A DNA stretch of 64,000 bases from positions 62,001 to 126,000 of the forward strand of contig NZ_JACXXG010000011.1 of NCBI RefSeq assembly GCF_014764705.1. The letters are read 5' to 3'. A program made the translations under genes and the position numbers. Below, one piece after another: positions 33,886-43,838 of the stretch. The notes below the pieces were generated by a model. That model was given only the letters and a program-made list of their open reading frames with translations, made no database searches and was not told where the DNA came from. The stretch comes from Stutzerimonas kunmingensis (lineage in GTDB: Bacteria; Pseudomonadota; Gammaproteobacteria; Pseudomonadales; Pseudomonadaceae). Numbering within the stretch: position 1 is the stretch's first letter; each line of letters starts with the position of its first letter.

Positions 33886-34628
33886 GGATGCGCTACCTCC
33901 GTCTTGATACCCAGCAGACTGAGAATTTCCTTACGCTCGGCAGCGAAGTCGGACAGGTCGTGGCTCTTCTCGCAATGGGTGAAGTTGAAGGTTTTCAGCA
34001 CGCGAGTCGGCCGCGCGCTGAACACCAGAACGTGATCGGCCAGGTAAAGGGCCTCATCGACATCATGGGTGACCAACAGCACCGTCGGCTGATGCTCCTC
34101 GATCAGCTCACGCAACACGTCCTGCAATGCCATTCGGGTCAGGGCATCGAGTGCGCCAAACGGCTCGTCCAGCAACAGCACCTCGGGTTTGGCGATGAAT
34201 GCACGGGCGAGGGCCGTGCGTTGGCGCATGCCGCCGGAAACCTGGTGCGGATAGTAATGCTCGAATCCATTGAGGCCGACACGCTCGAGCCAGGCCTGCG
34301 CCTGTTCGAACGCGCTGGCCTTGGCGACGCCCTGCAGTTCCAGCGCCATGGCAACGTTGCCCTGCAGGCTGAGCCAGGGATAGAGGGCATGCTCCTGGAA
34401 CACCAGCGTACGTCGAGGACTCGGCTCGGTGATCGGCTTTTCGTCAGCAAGCACCCGGCCCGCACTGGGCTTCTCCAGCCCGGCAACCAGATGCAGCAGG
34501 GTCGACTTGCCGCAACCCGAAGGTCCAACCAGTGCCACCAGTTCACCCTGGGCGAACTCACCGCTGAAGCCCTTGATGACTTCGAGCTGCCCGAAGCGCT
34601 TGTCTACTTCTTCAAACCTGAGTTGCAT
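33882..34628 (-). CDS. ABC transporter ATP-binding protein, SsuB/TauB type
   Basis: 248-residue ATPase with Walker A GPSGCGKSTLLH near residue 37, Q-loop LVFQEHALYPW, signature VSGGMRQRTALARAF, Walker B LLLDEPFGALDALTR and H-loop VTHDVDEAL. The ATG at 34628 fits the family N-terminus MQLRFEEVDKRFG. It lies 103 bases downstream of the receptor gene on the same strand. Confidence 0.93.
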   Translation of the reverse strand: MQLRFEEVDKRFGQLEVIKGFSGEFAQGELVALVGPSGCGKSTLLHLVAGLEKPSAGRVLADEKPITEPSPRRTLVFQEHALYPWLSLQGNVAMALELQGVAKASAFEQAQAWLERVGLNGFEHYYPHQVSGGMRQRTALARAFIAKPEVLLLDEPFGALDALTRMALQDVLRELIEEHQPTVLLVTHDVDEALYLADHVLVFSARPTRVLKTFNFTHCEKSHDLSDFAAERKEILSLLGIKTEVAHP

Positions 34629-34731
34629 AAAAATCCGCAAATCCAGAAACGAAATTGCCCGGCAATGCGGGCGATGCAAACGGCCCGGCACAAAGGCCGG
34701 GCCCGTGTAGTTTCAAACCAGAGTCAAGCGA

Positions 34732-35721
34732 TCAGAGTTCACGAGCTTCCTGCCAGGACAGATCGACGATGGCACTGGTGTCGAACGGCTTGCCATCGCG
34801 GGTCTTCAGCGAACCGAGCTCCTGCAGAATGTCCGCCAGCTCCTGGATGCGCGCCAGATCGTCCTTGCCAAGCTTGGCGCTGAAGGTCTGGGTTCCGATC
34901 GCCTCCTCAATGACAACCTCGCGAGCGAGCTCACCACGCTTGAGCGTCTTCAGCGTCGGCTCGGCGATGAAGTAGTCGGCGATCAGCTTGGCTGCCTCGG
35001 CCGGCTGCTTGTCGAGCATTTCGATGGCATCGCGCTGGGCGTCCAGCGACTTCCAGACGGCATCCTTGCGCTTGGCCAGGGTATCGCCGGAGGTGATCAC
35101 CACCATGCACGGGAATGGCCACACTTCACCGATCTCGTAGACCTGCTGAACCGGGGCAACCAGCTGCGCGATGCGATCATACGGCTCGAACAGGAACGCC
35201 GCATCGACACGCCCGGACACCAGCGACTGCACCGCAACGGCCGGGCTGACACCCATGATGTTGACGTCGCTCGGCTTGAGTTCGGCATTCTTCAAGGTCA
35301 CGCCACGCAGCACTGCATCGGCGGTGCTCCCCTCTTTCTGCGAAGCGAGGATCTTGCCCTTCAGGTCGGCAACCTTCTCGATACCCGAACCCTCAAGCGC
35401 CACGATGGAGTGGTAGCCCTGCTGAGCACCACCGACCACCTTGAGGTCAGCACCTTTGGAGGCCCAGGCCACCGCATTGGTAAAGCCGAGGACGCCGGTA
35501 TCCAACTGCCCGCCGACGATCGCCTTGATCAGGTCGGTACCGGAACTGAACTCGATCAGCTCGACGTCAAGGCCATGCTTCTTATACAGACCGGCCTCGT
35601 GTGCAACCATGGCCTGGGCATCGTCCATCACACGGATGTAGCCAACTTTGAACTTCTCCTGCGCCTGAGCAAACGCGCTCAGCAGCAGCAGAGCTGGAAC
35701 CAGCCAATGCTTTGCTTTCAT
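34732..35721 (-). CDS. ABC transporter substrate-binding protein, NMT1/SsuA type
   Basis: 329-residue periplasmic receptor with a signal peptide ending AFAQAQE. The family pattern is clear: VGYIRVMDDAQAMVAHEAGLYKKHGLDVEL, SGTDLIKAIVGGQLDTG, and GSTADAVLRGVTL. First gene of the importer operon. Relatives bind taurine, sulfonates, nitrate or pyrimidine precursors; nothing in the sequence decides between them. Confidence 0.9.
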   Translation of the reverse strand: MKAKHWLVPALLLLSAFAQAQEKFKVGYIRVMDDAQAMVAHEAGLYKKHGLDVELIEFSSGTDLIKAIVGGQLDTGVLGFTNAVAWASKGADLKVVGGAQQGYHSIVALEGSGIEKVADLKGKILASQKEGSTADAVLRGVTLKNAELKPSDVNIMGVSPAVAVQSLVSGRVDAAFLFEPYDRIAQLVAPVQQVYEIGEVWPFPCMVVITSGDTLAKRKDAVWKSLDAQRDAIEMLDKQPAEAAKLIADYFIAEPTLKTLKRGELAREVVIEEAIGTQTFSAKLGKDDLARIQELADILQELGSLKTRDGKPFDTSAIVDLSWQEAREL

Positions 35722-35866
35722 TTCGACCTCGATTCGGATAGCCAGCACATATAACCAGAACGAAGGACTATATTCGCTTTAGTTATCTAACGTTGATGGC
35801 TTAGAACTTTACCTGAATCACCCAGAAAACTGCACTACCGAGGTGGCATATCGTCAGTACTTCGGG

Positions 35867-36466
35867 TTATAGGCGGATTGTCTTGCGCCCGGCCAGTGCG
35901 TGGGCCAGGGTTCCGCCGTCGACCAGGTCCAGCTCGCCGCCCAGTGGAACGCCGTGAGCGATTCGGCTGATGGTCAGCCCCTTTGGAATAAGCATCTGCG
36001 CGATGTAATGCGCCGTTGCCTCGCCTTCCACCGTCGGGTTTGTCGCGAGAATGACTTCAGTGAACGCACCATCTGCAACACGCGCCAGAAGCTCGGGAAT
36101 GCCGATCGCTTCAGGGCCCAAACCATCGAGCGGCGACAGATGCCCCTTGAGCACGAAGTAGCGCCCGCGAAAGCCCGTCTGCTCGACGGCGAAAACGTCC
36201 ACCGGGCTCTGCACCACGCAGAGCAGCGAATCGTCGCGTCGCGGGTCGGCGCATTGCGGGCACAGGTCGTCTTCGGTAAGGGTACGACACTGCCGGCAGT
36301 AACCGACCCCTTCCATCGCTTTGCTCAGCGCTTGCGCCAGGCGTAAGCCGCCGCTGCGATCTCGCTCCAGTAGCTGCAACGCCATGCGCTGTGCAGTTTT
36401 CTGGCCCACGCCGGGAAGAATGCGCAGGGCGTCGATGAGTTGGCGGATCAGGGGACTGAAGCTCAT
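35867..36466 (-). CDS. recR: recombination mediator RecR
   Basis: 199-residue protein of the RecFOR pathway that helps RecA load at gaps. It has a helix-hairpin-helix ([16 protein letters not shown]), a four-cysteine zinc finger ([16 protein letters not shown]) near residue 57, and a Toprim domain starting [15 protein letters not shown]. The order dnaX-ybaB-recR is conserved in proteobacteria. Confidence 0.97.
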   Translation of the reverse strand: MSFSPLIRQLIDALRILPGVGQKTAQRMALQLLERDRSGGLRLAQALSKAMEGVGYCRQCRTLTEDDLCPQCADPRRDDSLLCVVQSPVDVFAVEQTGFRGRYFVLKGHLSPLDGLGPEAIGIPELLARVADGAFTEVILATNPTVEGEATAHYIAQMLIPKGLTISRIAHGVPLGGELDLVDGGTLAHALAGRKTIRL

Positions 36467-36626
36467 AAATTAAGCGTCGCTATGCAAAGGGGCAGCACAG
36501 TGCCAGGGATTCAGGCGACTTGCAGGACCAAAGGCAAGAAAGCGGGACATCGGAGTCTACTGCGCGTAAATGACGATGCCCCGCCCTTCGAGAAGCGCGC
36601 CCATGCGCGCCGATTGGCCGTTCGAG

Positions 36627-36953
36627 TTAGAAAGGCATCTTGAAGCCTGGCGGAAGCTGCATGCCGGCGGTCATCCCGGCCATCTTGTCCTGGCTGTTCT
36701 GCTCGATCTTGCGTACCGCGTCATTGACGGCGGCAGCGATCAGGTCTTCCAGGATTTCCTTGTCTTCCTGCATCAGGCTGTCGTCGAGGCTGACCCGCTT
36801 GACGTCATGGCGACCGTTCATCACCACGCTGACCAGCCCGGCGCCAGACTGGCCCGTCACCTCGGCGTTCGCCAGTTCCTCCTGCATCTTCTGCATTTTT
36901 TCCTGCATCTGCTGCGCCTGCTTCATCAGGCCGGCCATGCCACCTTTCATCAT
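36627..36953 (-). CDS. ybaB: nucleoid-associated protein, YbaB/EbfC family
   Basis: 108-residue DNA-binding protein. The N-terminal helix is methionine and glutamine rich ([20 protein letters not shown]) and the core [22 protein letters not shown] is typical. The start at 36953 has GAGGTG six bases upstream; a GTG three codons earlier and an ATG one codon later are alternatives. Lies between dnaX and recR. Confidence 0.95.
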   Translation of the reverse strand: MMKGGMAGLMKQAQQMQEKMQKMQEELANAEVTGQSGAGLVSVVMNGRHDVKRVSLDDSLMQEDKEILEDLIAAAVNDAVRKIEQNSQDKMAGMTAGMQLPPGFKMPF

Positions 36954-36971
36954 GGGAATCACCTCAATTAA

Positions 36972-38984
36972 TCAGGTTTCGGAGTGTTCTACGGGTTCGA
37001 TGGTGCCTTCGCGGATCACAGCGGCGAACTGCTGCATGAGCTGCCGGACCAGGGGATCTGCGTGAATCGACTGTTCCGCTGCACGCTGACGCTCGGCACG
37101 GCGACGCTGAGCGGCCTGCGCAGGCGTTTCCTGCTCCGGCTTCTGCAGCACGATCTCGAGCTGTAGCGTACGCCCGTGGTATTGATTCAGGGCGTCGTTG
37201 AGTCGTCGCTGTTGCGTGGGGTTGAATAGTGCGCTCTGCGCAGGATCGAGATGCATCAGCCAACGGTCGCCTTCCACGGCAATCAACGTACAGTTGGCGG
37301 CAATGCTGCCGGTAAGACCGGACAAGCCGAGCTTGAGATACAGCTCCAGCCACTCGGCAGCCAGCCCGGTCGCAGGCTCTACCGCAGGCAGTGGCTCGAC
37401 GGGCTCCGGCTCATCCCTTGAGTGTTCCAGTTCGTCCAGATAGGCCTCGGCCTGGTTCTCGACCTCGAAGTAGTCCTCGTCCGTCAGCGGCGGTTCGTCA
37501 TCATCCAGCTCTTCGACCTGTACCACGGACGCCACGTGATCGGCAGCGCCGTCCACCGGCACAGGTTCGGGTAAAACGGCATCAGCCTCGACCGCGACGG
37601 GCGGTACGTCAGGCGGCTCATTCCACGGCACATCGATGACAGGCGCGGCCTGCGGCGCTTCCACCACATGAGTGGCGACCGGGGTCACTGCCGAGGGCGT
37701 GGGAGCCGGCACGTTCACTGGCATGGTAACGGCCGGCGCAACGGGAGCGGGCTCTGGCACAGCTGCTACGGCAATCGCAGCGGATGGAGTGGACGACACG
37801 CCAGCGGGAGCGGAATCGGCCACCGCTGCGGGCTTGGAATCAGCTGTGGCCGGGCTGATTCCCAGTGTCTTTAGCGGTGTTCGCGGTGCGCCATCACTGC
37901 CTGCAGGACGAAATGCCAGCATGCGCAGCAGCACCATTTCGAAACCGCTGCGAGGATCAGGCGCCAGCGGCAGATCGCGCCGGCCGATCAATCCCATCTG
38001 ATAGTAGAACTGCACATCTTCGGCCGGTAGCGCCTGAGCCAGGGCCAGCACGCGATCACGATCGCCCTGGCCGTTGTCTACCGCCTCAGGCAGCGCCTGG
38101 GCGATGGCGACGCGGTGCAGCACGTTGAGGATTTCGGCCAGCACGCCAGCCCAGTCCGGCCCCTGCTCCGCCAAGTGGCGAACGGCCTCGAGCAACGCTC
38201 TGGCATCACCTTCGAGCAGCGCCTGCAGCACACCATAGACCTGACCATGATCGAGGGTGCCGAGCATGGCGCGCACATCGGCGGCCAGCACCTTGCCTTC
38301 ACCGAAGGCGATCGCCTGATCGGTCAGGCTCATCGCATCGCGCATCGAGCCATCGGCGGCACGCCCCAGCAGCCACAACGCATCGTCTTCGAAAGGAACG
38401 TTCTCGACGCCCAGCACATGAGTGAGGTGCTCGACCACCCGCTCGGGCGGCATGTTCTTCAGGGAGAACTGCAGGCAGCGCGAGAGGATGGTGACCGGCA
38501 GTTTTTGCGGATCGGTGGTCGCCAGCAGGAACTTGACGTGGGGCGGCGGCTCCTCGAGGGTCTTGAGCAGCGCATTGAATGAGTGCGACGAGAGCATGTG
38601 CACTTCGTCGATCAGGTAAACCTTGTAGCGCCCGCGGCTCGGCGCGTACTGCACGTTGTCCAGCAGTTCGCGGGTGTCTTCGACCTTGGTACGGCTCGCG
38701 GCGTCCACCTCGATCAGGTCGACGAAGCGCCCCTCGTCGATTTCCCGGCATACCGAACACACACCGCAGGGCGTCGAGCTGACCCCGGTTTCACAGTTCA
38801 GGCACTTGGCGATGATCCGCGCAATGGTCGTCTTGCCCACGCCCCGCGTGCCGGTGAACAGGTACGCGTGGTGCAGGCGCTGGTTGTCCAGCGCGTTGAT
38901 CAGGGCCTTGAGCACATGCGTCTGGCCGACCATTTCGCGGAACGAGCGCGGACGCCATTTTCGTGCAAGAACCTGATAACTCAT
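36972..38984 (-). CDS. dnaX: DNA polymerase III subunits gamma and tau
   Basis: 670-residue clamp-loader subunit. Walker A GTRGVGKTTIARI near residue 45, a zinc module (CLNCE ... CGVCSVC), DEVHMLS and SRC-box LSRCLQF are in order. A long alanine, proline and valine-rich linker (about 370-480) leads to an acidic segment and the C-terminal tau domain. The start is ATG 38984. I saw no A6G slippery site of the E. coli type, so a separate gamma form is not predicted. Confidence 0.97.
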   Translation of the reverse strand: MSYQVLARKWRPRSFREMVGQTHVLKALINALDNQRLHHAYLFTGTRGVGKTTIARIIAKCLNCETGVSSTPCGVCSVCREIDEGRFVDLIEVDAASRTKVEDTRELLDNVQYAPSRGRYKVYLIDEVHMLSSHSFNALLKTLEEPPPHVKFLLATTDPQKLPVTILSRCLQFSLKNMPPERVVEHLTHVLGVENVPFEDDALWLLGRAADGSMRDAMSLTDQAIAFGEGKVLAADVRAMLGTLDHGQVYGVLQALLEGDARALLEAVRHLAEQGPDWAGVLAEILNVLHRVAIAQALPEAVDNGQGDRDRVLALAQALPAEDVQFYYQMGLIGRRDLPLAPDPRSGFEMVLLRMLAFRPAGSDGAPRTPLKTLGISPATADSKPAAVADSAPAGVSSTPSAAIAVAAVPEPAPVAPAVTMPVNVPAPTPSAVTPVATHVVEAPQAAPVIDVPWNEPPDVPPVAVEADAVLPEPVPVDGAADHVASVVQVEELDDDEPPLTDEDYFEVENQAEAYLDELEHSRDEPEPVEPLPAVEPATGLAAEWLELYLKLGLSGLTGSIAANCTLIAVEGDRWLMHLDPAQSALFNPTQQRRLNDALNQYHGRTLQLEIVLQKPEQETPAQAAQRRRAERQRAAEQSIHADPLVRQLMQQFAAVIREGTIEPVEHSET

Positions 38985-39072
38985 AACACCATCGCGGGGG
39001 GACAAGGCAGAGGACGGGTAATGCTAGCGGAGCAGGATGGAAATTGCATCCGGGCTGCACTCGAACCGCCGG

Positions 39073-40218
39073 CTAGCTCAACAATCGCGCACCAAGCGCC
39101 TCGACTATCGTAGCCAGCACCGGGTTGTGCCCGCCGATCCGCACCTTGAGGCCATCGATCTCGCGCCTCGGCGGATACTGTTTGCGCAGCAGATCGAACC
39201 CGGCCCGACGCTGCGCCTCATCGCCAAGCAGGCTGCGGCGGAAGTCAGCATCGTCGCGACGCGGATCGTAGACCGCCCGGCACAGTGTGGCCAGCATCTC
39301 GGCGGGCTCTGCAGAGGATGCAAACGCCAGCTCGGTGAGTGCCGGGCCGGGCATCAGCTGCGCCAGCTCGATAGCCGGCTCGACACCACGCGCCGCGCAA
39401 AGCGCCGCGTATATCTGCGCCGTACCGCGCAGCTTGCCGTCCAGGCTGTACCCGGCTATGTGCGGCGTAGCGATACGGCACAAGCCGGCCAGTGCGACGT
39501 CGACCTGAGGCTCGCCTTCCCAGACATCCAGCACGGCTTCCAGGTCCGGTCGCTGCAATAGCAGGTCGCGCAGCGCGGCATTGTCCACCACAGCCCCCCG
39601 ACTGGCATTGATCAGCCAGGTACCGGGTCGCAATCTCGACAGTCGCGCCTGATCGAACAGGTGAAAGGTCGGCCAGTCGCCCCCCAGGGTCAGCGGCGTG
39701 TGCAGGCTGATCACATCGCACTCCGCGAGGATCTCATCCAGCGAGACGAAATCGCCTGCCTCGCGGACCTGCCGCGGTGGATCGCAGACGCGCACGTCCC
39801 AGCCAAGCCCGCGCAGCACTTCGAGCAGCCGCCCGCCCACCTCACCGGCACCGACCACGCCGAAACGCCGCCTGGCCAGCGCTTCACCGCGCACCTCCGA
39901 CAGCGCGAGCAAGCCGCCCAGCACATAGTCGACCACGCCCCGCGCGTTGCACCCCGGTGCGCTGGCCCACTCGATGCCGGCCTGCTCGAAATAATCCAGA
40001 TCCAGATGATCGGTGCCTATCGTGCAGGTCCCGACGAATCGCACTGCGCTGCCTTCCAGCATCTCGCGGTCGACCCGAGTCACCGAGCGCACCAGCAGCA
40101 CGTCGACATTCTCCAGTGCAGCTCGATTGATGCTGCGGCCGGGCATGCGGCGAATCTCGCCGAAACCGGCAAAGAACTCATCGACCAGCGGAATGTTTTC
40201 ATCGGCAAGGATATGCAT
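39073..40218 (-). CDS. pdxB: 4-phosphoerythronate dehydrogenase
   Basis: 381-residue enzyme of pyridoxal phosphate synthesis, oxidising 4-phosphoerythronate. It starts [20 protein letters not shown], has the NAD-binding [23 protein letters not shown] near residue 118, catalytic-region motifs [16 protein letters not shown] and [16 protein letters not shown], and a PdxB-specific C-terminal dimerisation domain. The start at 40218 agrees with the conserved N-terminus. Confidence 0.95.
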   Translation of the reverse strand: MHILADENIPLVDEFFAGFGEIRRMPGRSINRAALENVDVLLVRSVTRVDREMLEGSAVRFVGTCTIGTDHLDLDYFEQAGIEWASAPGCNARGVVDYVLGGLLALSEVRGEALARRRFGVVGAGEVGGRLLEVLRGLGWDVRVCDPPRQVREAGDFVSLDEILAECDVISLHTPLTLGGDWPTFHLFDQARLSRLRPGTWLINASRGAVVDNAALRDLLLQRPDLEAVLDVWEGEPQVDVALAGLCRIATPHIAGYSLDGKLRGTAQIYAALCAARGVEPAIELAQLMPGPALTELAFASSAEPAEMLATLCRAVYDPRRDDADFRRSLLGDEAQRRAGFDLLRKQYPPRREIDGLKVRIGGHNPVLATIVEALGARLLS

Positions 40219-40339
40219 TGCACGGCTCCGGTGAGGGGGAGCACATTCTAGACGGCTTGCCACTGCTTTGCCGCCTTCCTGAGCGTAGCCACGCGGCGTA
40301 GACTAGCGCGCTTCTTGTATACAACCGGAACGCCCAGTA

Positions 40340-41734
40340 ATGCCCACTGAGCTCAGACTCAGACGGGTCCGCCTCGAATTGCGCACCCTCTTTGCCCTTG
40401 CCCTACCCATGATGATCGCCCAGCTGGCCAGCACGGCGATGGGTTTCGTCGATACCGTTATGGCCGGACGCGTAAGCCCGCAGGACCTGGCCGCCGTCGC
40501 GCTAGGCAATTCGATCTGGGTGCCGGTATATCTGCTCGTCTGCGGAATCACCCTGGCGACCACGCCGAACGTCGCGCAGCGCTTCGGCGCAGGACGGCAT
40601 GGCGAAATCGGCCCGCTGGTTCGCCAGGCGTTGTGGATGGGCGGCGGCATCGGTGTGCTCAGTGCATCATTGATGTGGAACGCGGAGCCCGTCCTGCATC
40701 TGATGCGTGTCGAACCGGCCCTGGTCGAGCCGACCATGGACTACCTGCGCGCTGTCGCCTGCGGATTTCCCGCTGTCGCTCTGTATCAAGTGCTGCGCTG
40801 TTTCAGCGACGGGCTGGGCCATCCGCGGCCAAGCATGGTGATCGGTATCCTCGGACTGCTGCTGAACATTCCGCTGAACTATGTGTTCATCTACGGCAAG
40901 TTCGGCGTGCCGGCGATGGGCGGCGTCGGTTGCGGCGTTTCCACGGCATTGGTGATGCTGTTCATGTTGGTGGCGATGAGCGTCTGGGTTAAGCGCGCAC
41001 CGGCCTATCAGGCCAGTCAGCTGTTTTCCCACTTCGAATGGCCACGCTGGCCGATGCTGCGTCATCTGCTTTCGGTCGGCGTACCAATCGGGGTCGCGGT
41101 GTTCGCCGAGGCCAGCATCTTCTCGGTGATCGCCCTGCTGATCGGCGCCCTCGGGGCAACGGTTGTCGCCGGTCACCAGATCGCACTGAACTTCACTTCG
41201 CTGATCTTCATGATTCCACTGTCGCTGGGTATGGCGGTGACCGTGCGCATTGGTCAGGAGCTGGGCCGCAACGCTCCACGCGACGCTCGCTTTGTCGCCG
41301 GCGTCGGGATCGGCGCCGCTCTGGTATATGCCTGCTTTTCCGCCAGCGCCATGCTGCTGTTCAGCGAGCAGATCGCGCGGATCTATACCCCTGATCCGGC
41401 CGTGGTCGCCGTCGCTGCCAGCCTGTTCCTCTACGCCGCGCTGTTCCAGTTCTCCGATGTGGTTCAGGTCACGGCTGCTGGCGCGTTGCGCGGCTATCAG
41501 GACACCCGCATGACGATGGTCTACACCCTCTTCGCCTACTGGGGGATCGGTTTGCCGTTGGGCTATCTGCTCGGCCTGACCGACCACCTCGGCGCCGCCA
41601 GTGGGCCTGCCGGTCTATGGCAAGGCCTGATCGCCGGCCTGAGCTGCGCAGCTCTATTGCTCAGCGTGCGCCTGGCCCGCAGCGCCCGACGCGAGATTAG
41701 TCGGCACACTGCGCTTCGCAGGGCGGCCGTCTGA
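40340..41734 (+). CDS. MATE family multidrug efflux protein (NorM-like)
   Basis: 464-residue, twelve-helix sodium or proton-driven exporter. Typical MATE sequence includes LALPMMIAQLASTAMGFVDTVMAGR near residue 20, FSDGLGHPRPSM and its symmetrical counterpart GALRGYQDTRMTM, and NIPLNYVFIYG. NorM-type substrates are cationic drugs. It stands alone, divergent from pdxB and convergent with the next gene. Confidence 0.92.
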   Translation: MPTELRLRRVRLELRTLFALALPMMIAQLASTAMGFVDTVMAGRVSPQDLAAVALGNSIWVPVYLLVCGITLATTPNVAQRFGAGRHGEIGPLVRQALWMGGGIGVLSASLMWNAEPVLHLMRVEPALVEPTMDYLRAVACGFPAVALYQVLRCFSDGLGHPRPSMVIGILGLLLNIPLNYVFIYGKFGVPAMGGVGCGVSTALVMLFMLVAMSVWVKRAPAYQASQLFSHFEWPRWPMLRHLLSVGVPIGVAVFAEASIFSVIALLIGALGATVVAGHQIALNFTSLIFMIPLSLGMAVTVRIGQELGRNAPRDARFVAGVGIGAALVYACFSASAMLLFSEQIARIYTPDPAVVAVAASLFLYAALFQFSDVVQVTAAGALRGYQDTRMTMVYTLFAYWGIGLPLGYLLGLTDHLGAASGPAGLWQGLIAGLSCAALLLSVRLARSARREISRHTALRRAAV

Positions 41735-41760
41735 CAAAGGTCGGGATGGGGCAGCGCGGA

Positions 41761-42864
41761 TCATAGGCTGCGTTCGATTCGGCCGTCGGAGCGCGCCAGG
41801 TAACCCGTGCCACACTCCCAAAGCAGCGCAGCGCGGTCCTCGGTACCAAGTGCGTCGAGTCCACCACGCAGCGCATAGGCGGTGAAGCCGAGCTGCGTCA
41901 GTAGGAACACCGCGTTGGCGCTGCGCTTGCCGCTTTCGCAATAGCAAAGGTAGGGCCGCTGCGGGTCCAGCAAACGGGTTTTCAAACGCAGCAGGTGCAG
42001 CGGCATGTGCAGCGCCTGCATGGCATGGCCCTGCTCGTAATCATCAAGCAGACGCACATCCAGCCACTGCGCACCGCAGGCCAGCAGATCCGCCACGCCA
42101 TCCAGATCGACTTCGCCAACCACCGGTGCCTTGAGCAGCTCGAGAAAGTCCGCCCGCGCCAGGCGGAGCACCCGACCGTCCTCAACCATCGCGACACTGG
42201 CATTACGCGGTCGCTCCTCGAGTAGCGCCTCTTCGCCGAAACAGGCTCCGGGTTCCAGCTCGGCCAACAGTTGCTCACCGCTGCCGGCGGCCTTCAGGAC
42301 CTGCGCGCAGCCGCTCTTGAGGAAATAGCAGCAATCGCCGGCTTCCCCTTCGCGTAGCAGGGTTTGCCCGGCGGATACCTCGATCTCCACGAGGCGGCTG
42401 AGCATGCTGCGAATATTTGCCGGTGGAACCTGGGCGAACAGCGGATTCTCCAGCAGGCGCTCCAGCCACTCCCCGTCCTCGCCCTCCATCGACAGCTGCA
42501 GCAGCACATCTTGCAGGGCTTGGCGCCAGGACAGCAGCCGCTCCAACTCCGCGCTGTCCACCGTCAGCAGCTGGCAGTCATCCAGCGCCCTCGCCTCCAC
42601 CAGGCGGCCCGCAGCAAGGCTGTATAGAGCAGCCGATGTGCCCGCCACCAGCCGCGTTTGCTGCCCGTCGTGATCGGTCAACAGCAGGCTGCCCGCCATC
42701 AGGTAATGACGTTTCGAACTCAGCTCATCACCAAGGTCGAGCAACTGCCCAGGCGCAAGCACGAGCGGCACTATGCGCACGCGAAGCTCCCACAACTGGC
42801 GTGGCGACAAGCCATTGAGCGGGACCAGATTACGCAGCTGATCGGGGTGCAGCGGTTTGTTCAT
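41761..42864 (-). CDS. double cyclic-nucleotide-binding protein fused to a rhodanese domain
   Basis: 367-residue cytosolic protein. Residues about 15-130 form a degenerate cNMP-type barrel. Residues about 140-255 form a second one with a good phosphate-binding cassette, FGEEALLEERPRNASVAM. Residues about 265-355 are a rhodanese domain with active cysteine in CYCESGKRSANAVFLL. No DNA-binding domain is present. The role is unknown; the fusion would couple nucleotide sensing to sulfur or redox chemistry. Confidence 0.87.
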   Translation of the reverse strand: MNKPLHPDQLRNLVPLNGLSPRQLWELRVRIVPLVLAPGQLLDLGDELSSKRHYLMAGSLLLTDHDGQQTRLVAGTSAALYSLAAGRLVEARALDDCQLLTVDSAELERLLSWRQALQDVLLQLSMEGEDGEWLERLLENPLFAQVPPANIRSMLSRLVEIEVSAGQTLLREGEAGDCCYFLKSGCAQVLKAAGSGEQLLAELEPGACFGEEALLEERPRNASVAMVEDGRVLRLARADFLELLKAPVVGEVDLDGVADLLACGAQWLDVRLLDDYEQGHAMQALHMPLHLLRLKTRLLDPQRPYLCYCESGKRSANAVFLLTQLGFTAYALRGGLDALGTEDRAALLWECGTGYLARSDGRIERSL

Positions 42865-42882
42865 CCGACAAAATCCAAACGT

Positions 42883-43833
42883 CTATCCGTCAATCAGCTT
42901 CTGCAGCTGGCCCTGAGCAGCACGGCGCCCTTGCAGTCCACCGGTATGGACGAATATCAGCCGCGTGCCGGCGGGAAAATAACCGCGCTCGACATAAAGG
43001 CGCAATGCCATCATGGTCTTTGCAGTGTATATCGGATCGAGCGGCACGCCACCCTGGCGCTCGGTATCGAGAATGAACTGCGCCAACTCCCTGTCGAAGC
43101 GACCAAATCCGCCACGACTGGCGTCCAGCAGTTCATAGCCGCTGGACGCCACGCCGGCTTGCGCGAGCAAGTTGGCCACGCCGGCATCGACGGCGTGGGA
43201 AGGCGGCCCTGCCAGCGCGCCGAACACCCGATGCCTACCTGCCTCGCCGATGACCAGACCTGCCAGCGTCGTCCCGGTGCCGGCGGCCAGCCAGAGCGCG
43301 TCGTAGTCCTTCCAGCCGAGCGACGCGAGCGCGGACTCCACTCTCGGAACGAGTCCGGCGCATCCCAGGGCGCCGGGCAAACCGCCGCCACCTTCAGGGA
43401 TGCAGTAGAAACCTGGATATCGCGCTCGCCATGGCGTCCAGTAGGTAGGCAGATTGCGCTCCCGGTACCCAGCGTAGCCGAGCCAATGCAGCTGCATGCC
43501 CCAGGCACGTAGATCGGCGACCGTTGGCGTTACCTGCTCATGGCCGCGCAGCAGGCCGACAGTAGGCAGGCCGAGTCGGCGGCCGGCTGCAGCCAGCGCA
43601 TGCAGATGATTGGAGTGCGGGCCGCCGAGACTGATCAGCCCCGGCGCAGCGACAGAACGCGCTGCATCGAGATGCTTTACCAATTTGAACCACTTGTTGC
43701 CGGACAGCTCGGGATCCAGCAGATCGAGCCGCAGCACCGCAACCTCGACCCCGCTGCGCGCGAGCCAGTCCAATGACAGCGGCTGCAGGATCAGCGGAGC
43801 ATCGAAGCCGAGATCGGATTGAACGGAGGACAA
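42883..43833 (-). CDS. PLP-dependent deaminase/desulfhydrase, ACC deaminase family
   Basis: 316-residue fold-type II PLP enzyme resembling 1-aminocyclopropane-1-carboxylate deaminase and D-cysteine desulfhydrase. The PLP lysine is in LSGNKWFKLVKHL, the substrate-binding stretch is SLGGPHSNHLHALAAAG, and AAGTGTTLAGL is the phosphate loop. No ATG exists upstream of the conserved region; TTG at 43833, six bases after the stop of the upstream gene, is the most plausible start, which suggests translational coupling. The exact substrate is undecided. Confidence 0.82.
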   Translation of the reverse strand: MSSVQSDLGFDAPLILQPLSLDWLARSGVEVAVLRLDLLDPELSGNKWFKLVKHLDAARSVAAPGLISLGGPHSNHLHALAAAGRRLGLPTVGLLRGHEQVTPTVADLRAWGMQLHWLGYAGYRERNLPTYWTPWRARYPGFYCIPEGGGGLPGALGCAGLVPRVESALASLGWKDYDALWLAAGTGTTLAGLVIGEAGRHRVFGALAGPPSHAVDAGVANLLAQAGVASSGYELLDASRGGFGRFDRELAQFILDTERQGGVPLDPIYTAKTMMALRLYVERGYFPAGTRLIFVHTGGLQGRRAAQGQLQKLIDG

Positions 43834-43838
43834 ACCGC

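Noticed and set aside
36972-38984. Programmed frameshift in dnaX giving a gamma form
   Set aside because: No AAAAAAG slippery sequence with a following stem was found.
38985-39072. 4.5S RNA gene upstream of dnaX
   Set aside because: It is found near dnaX in some pseudomonads, but the conserved GGAAGGAAGCAGC core was not seen here.
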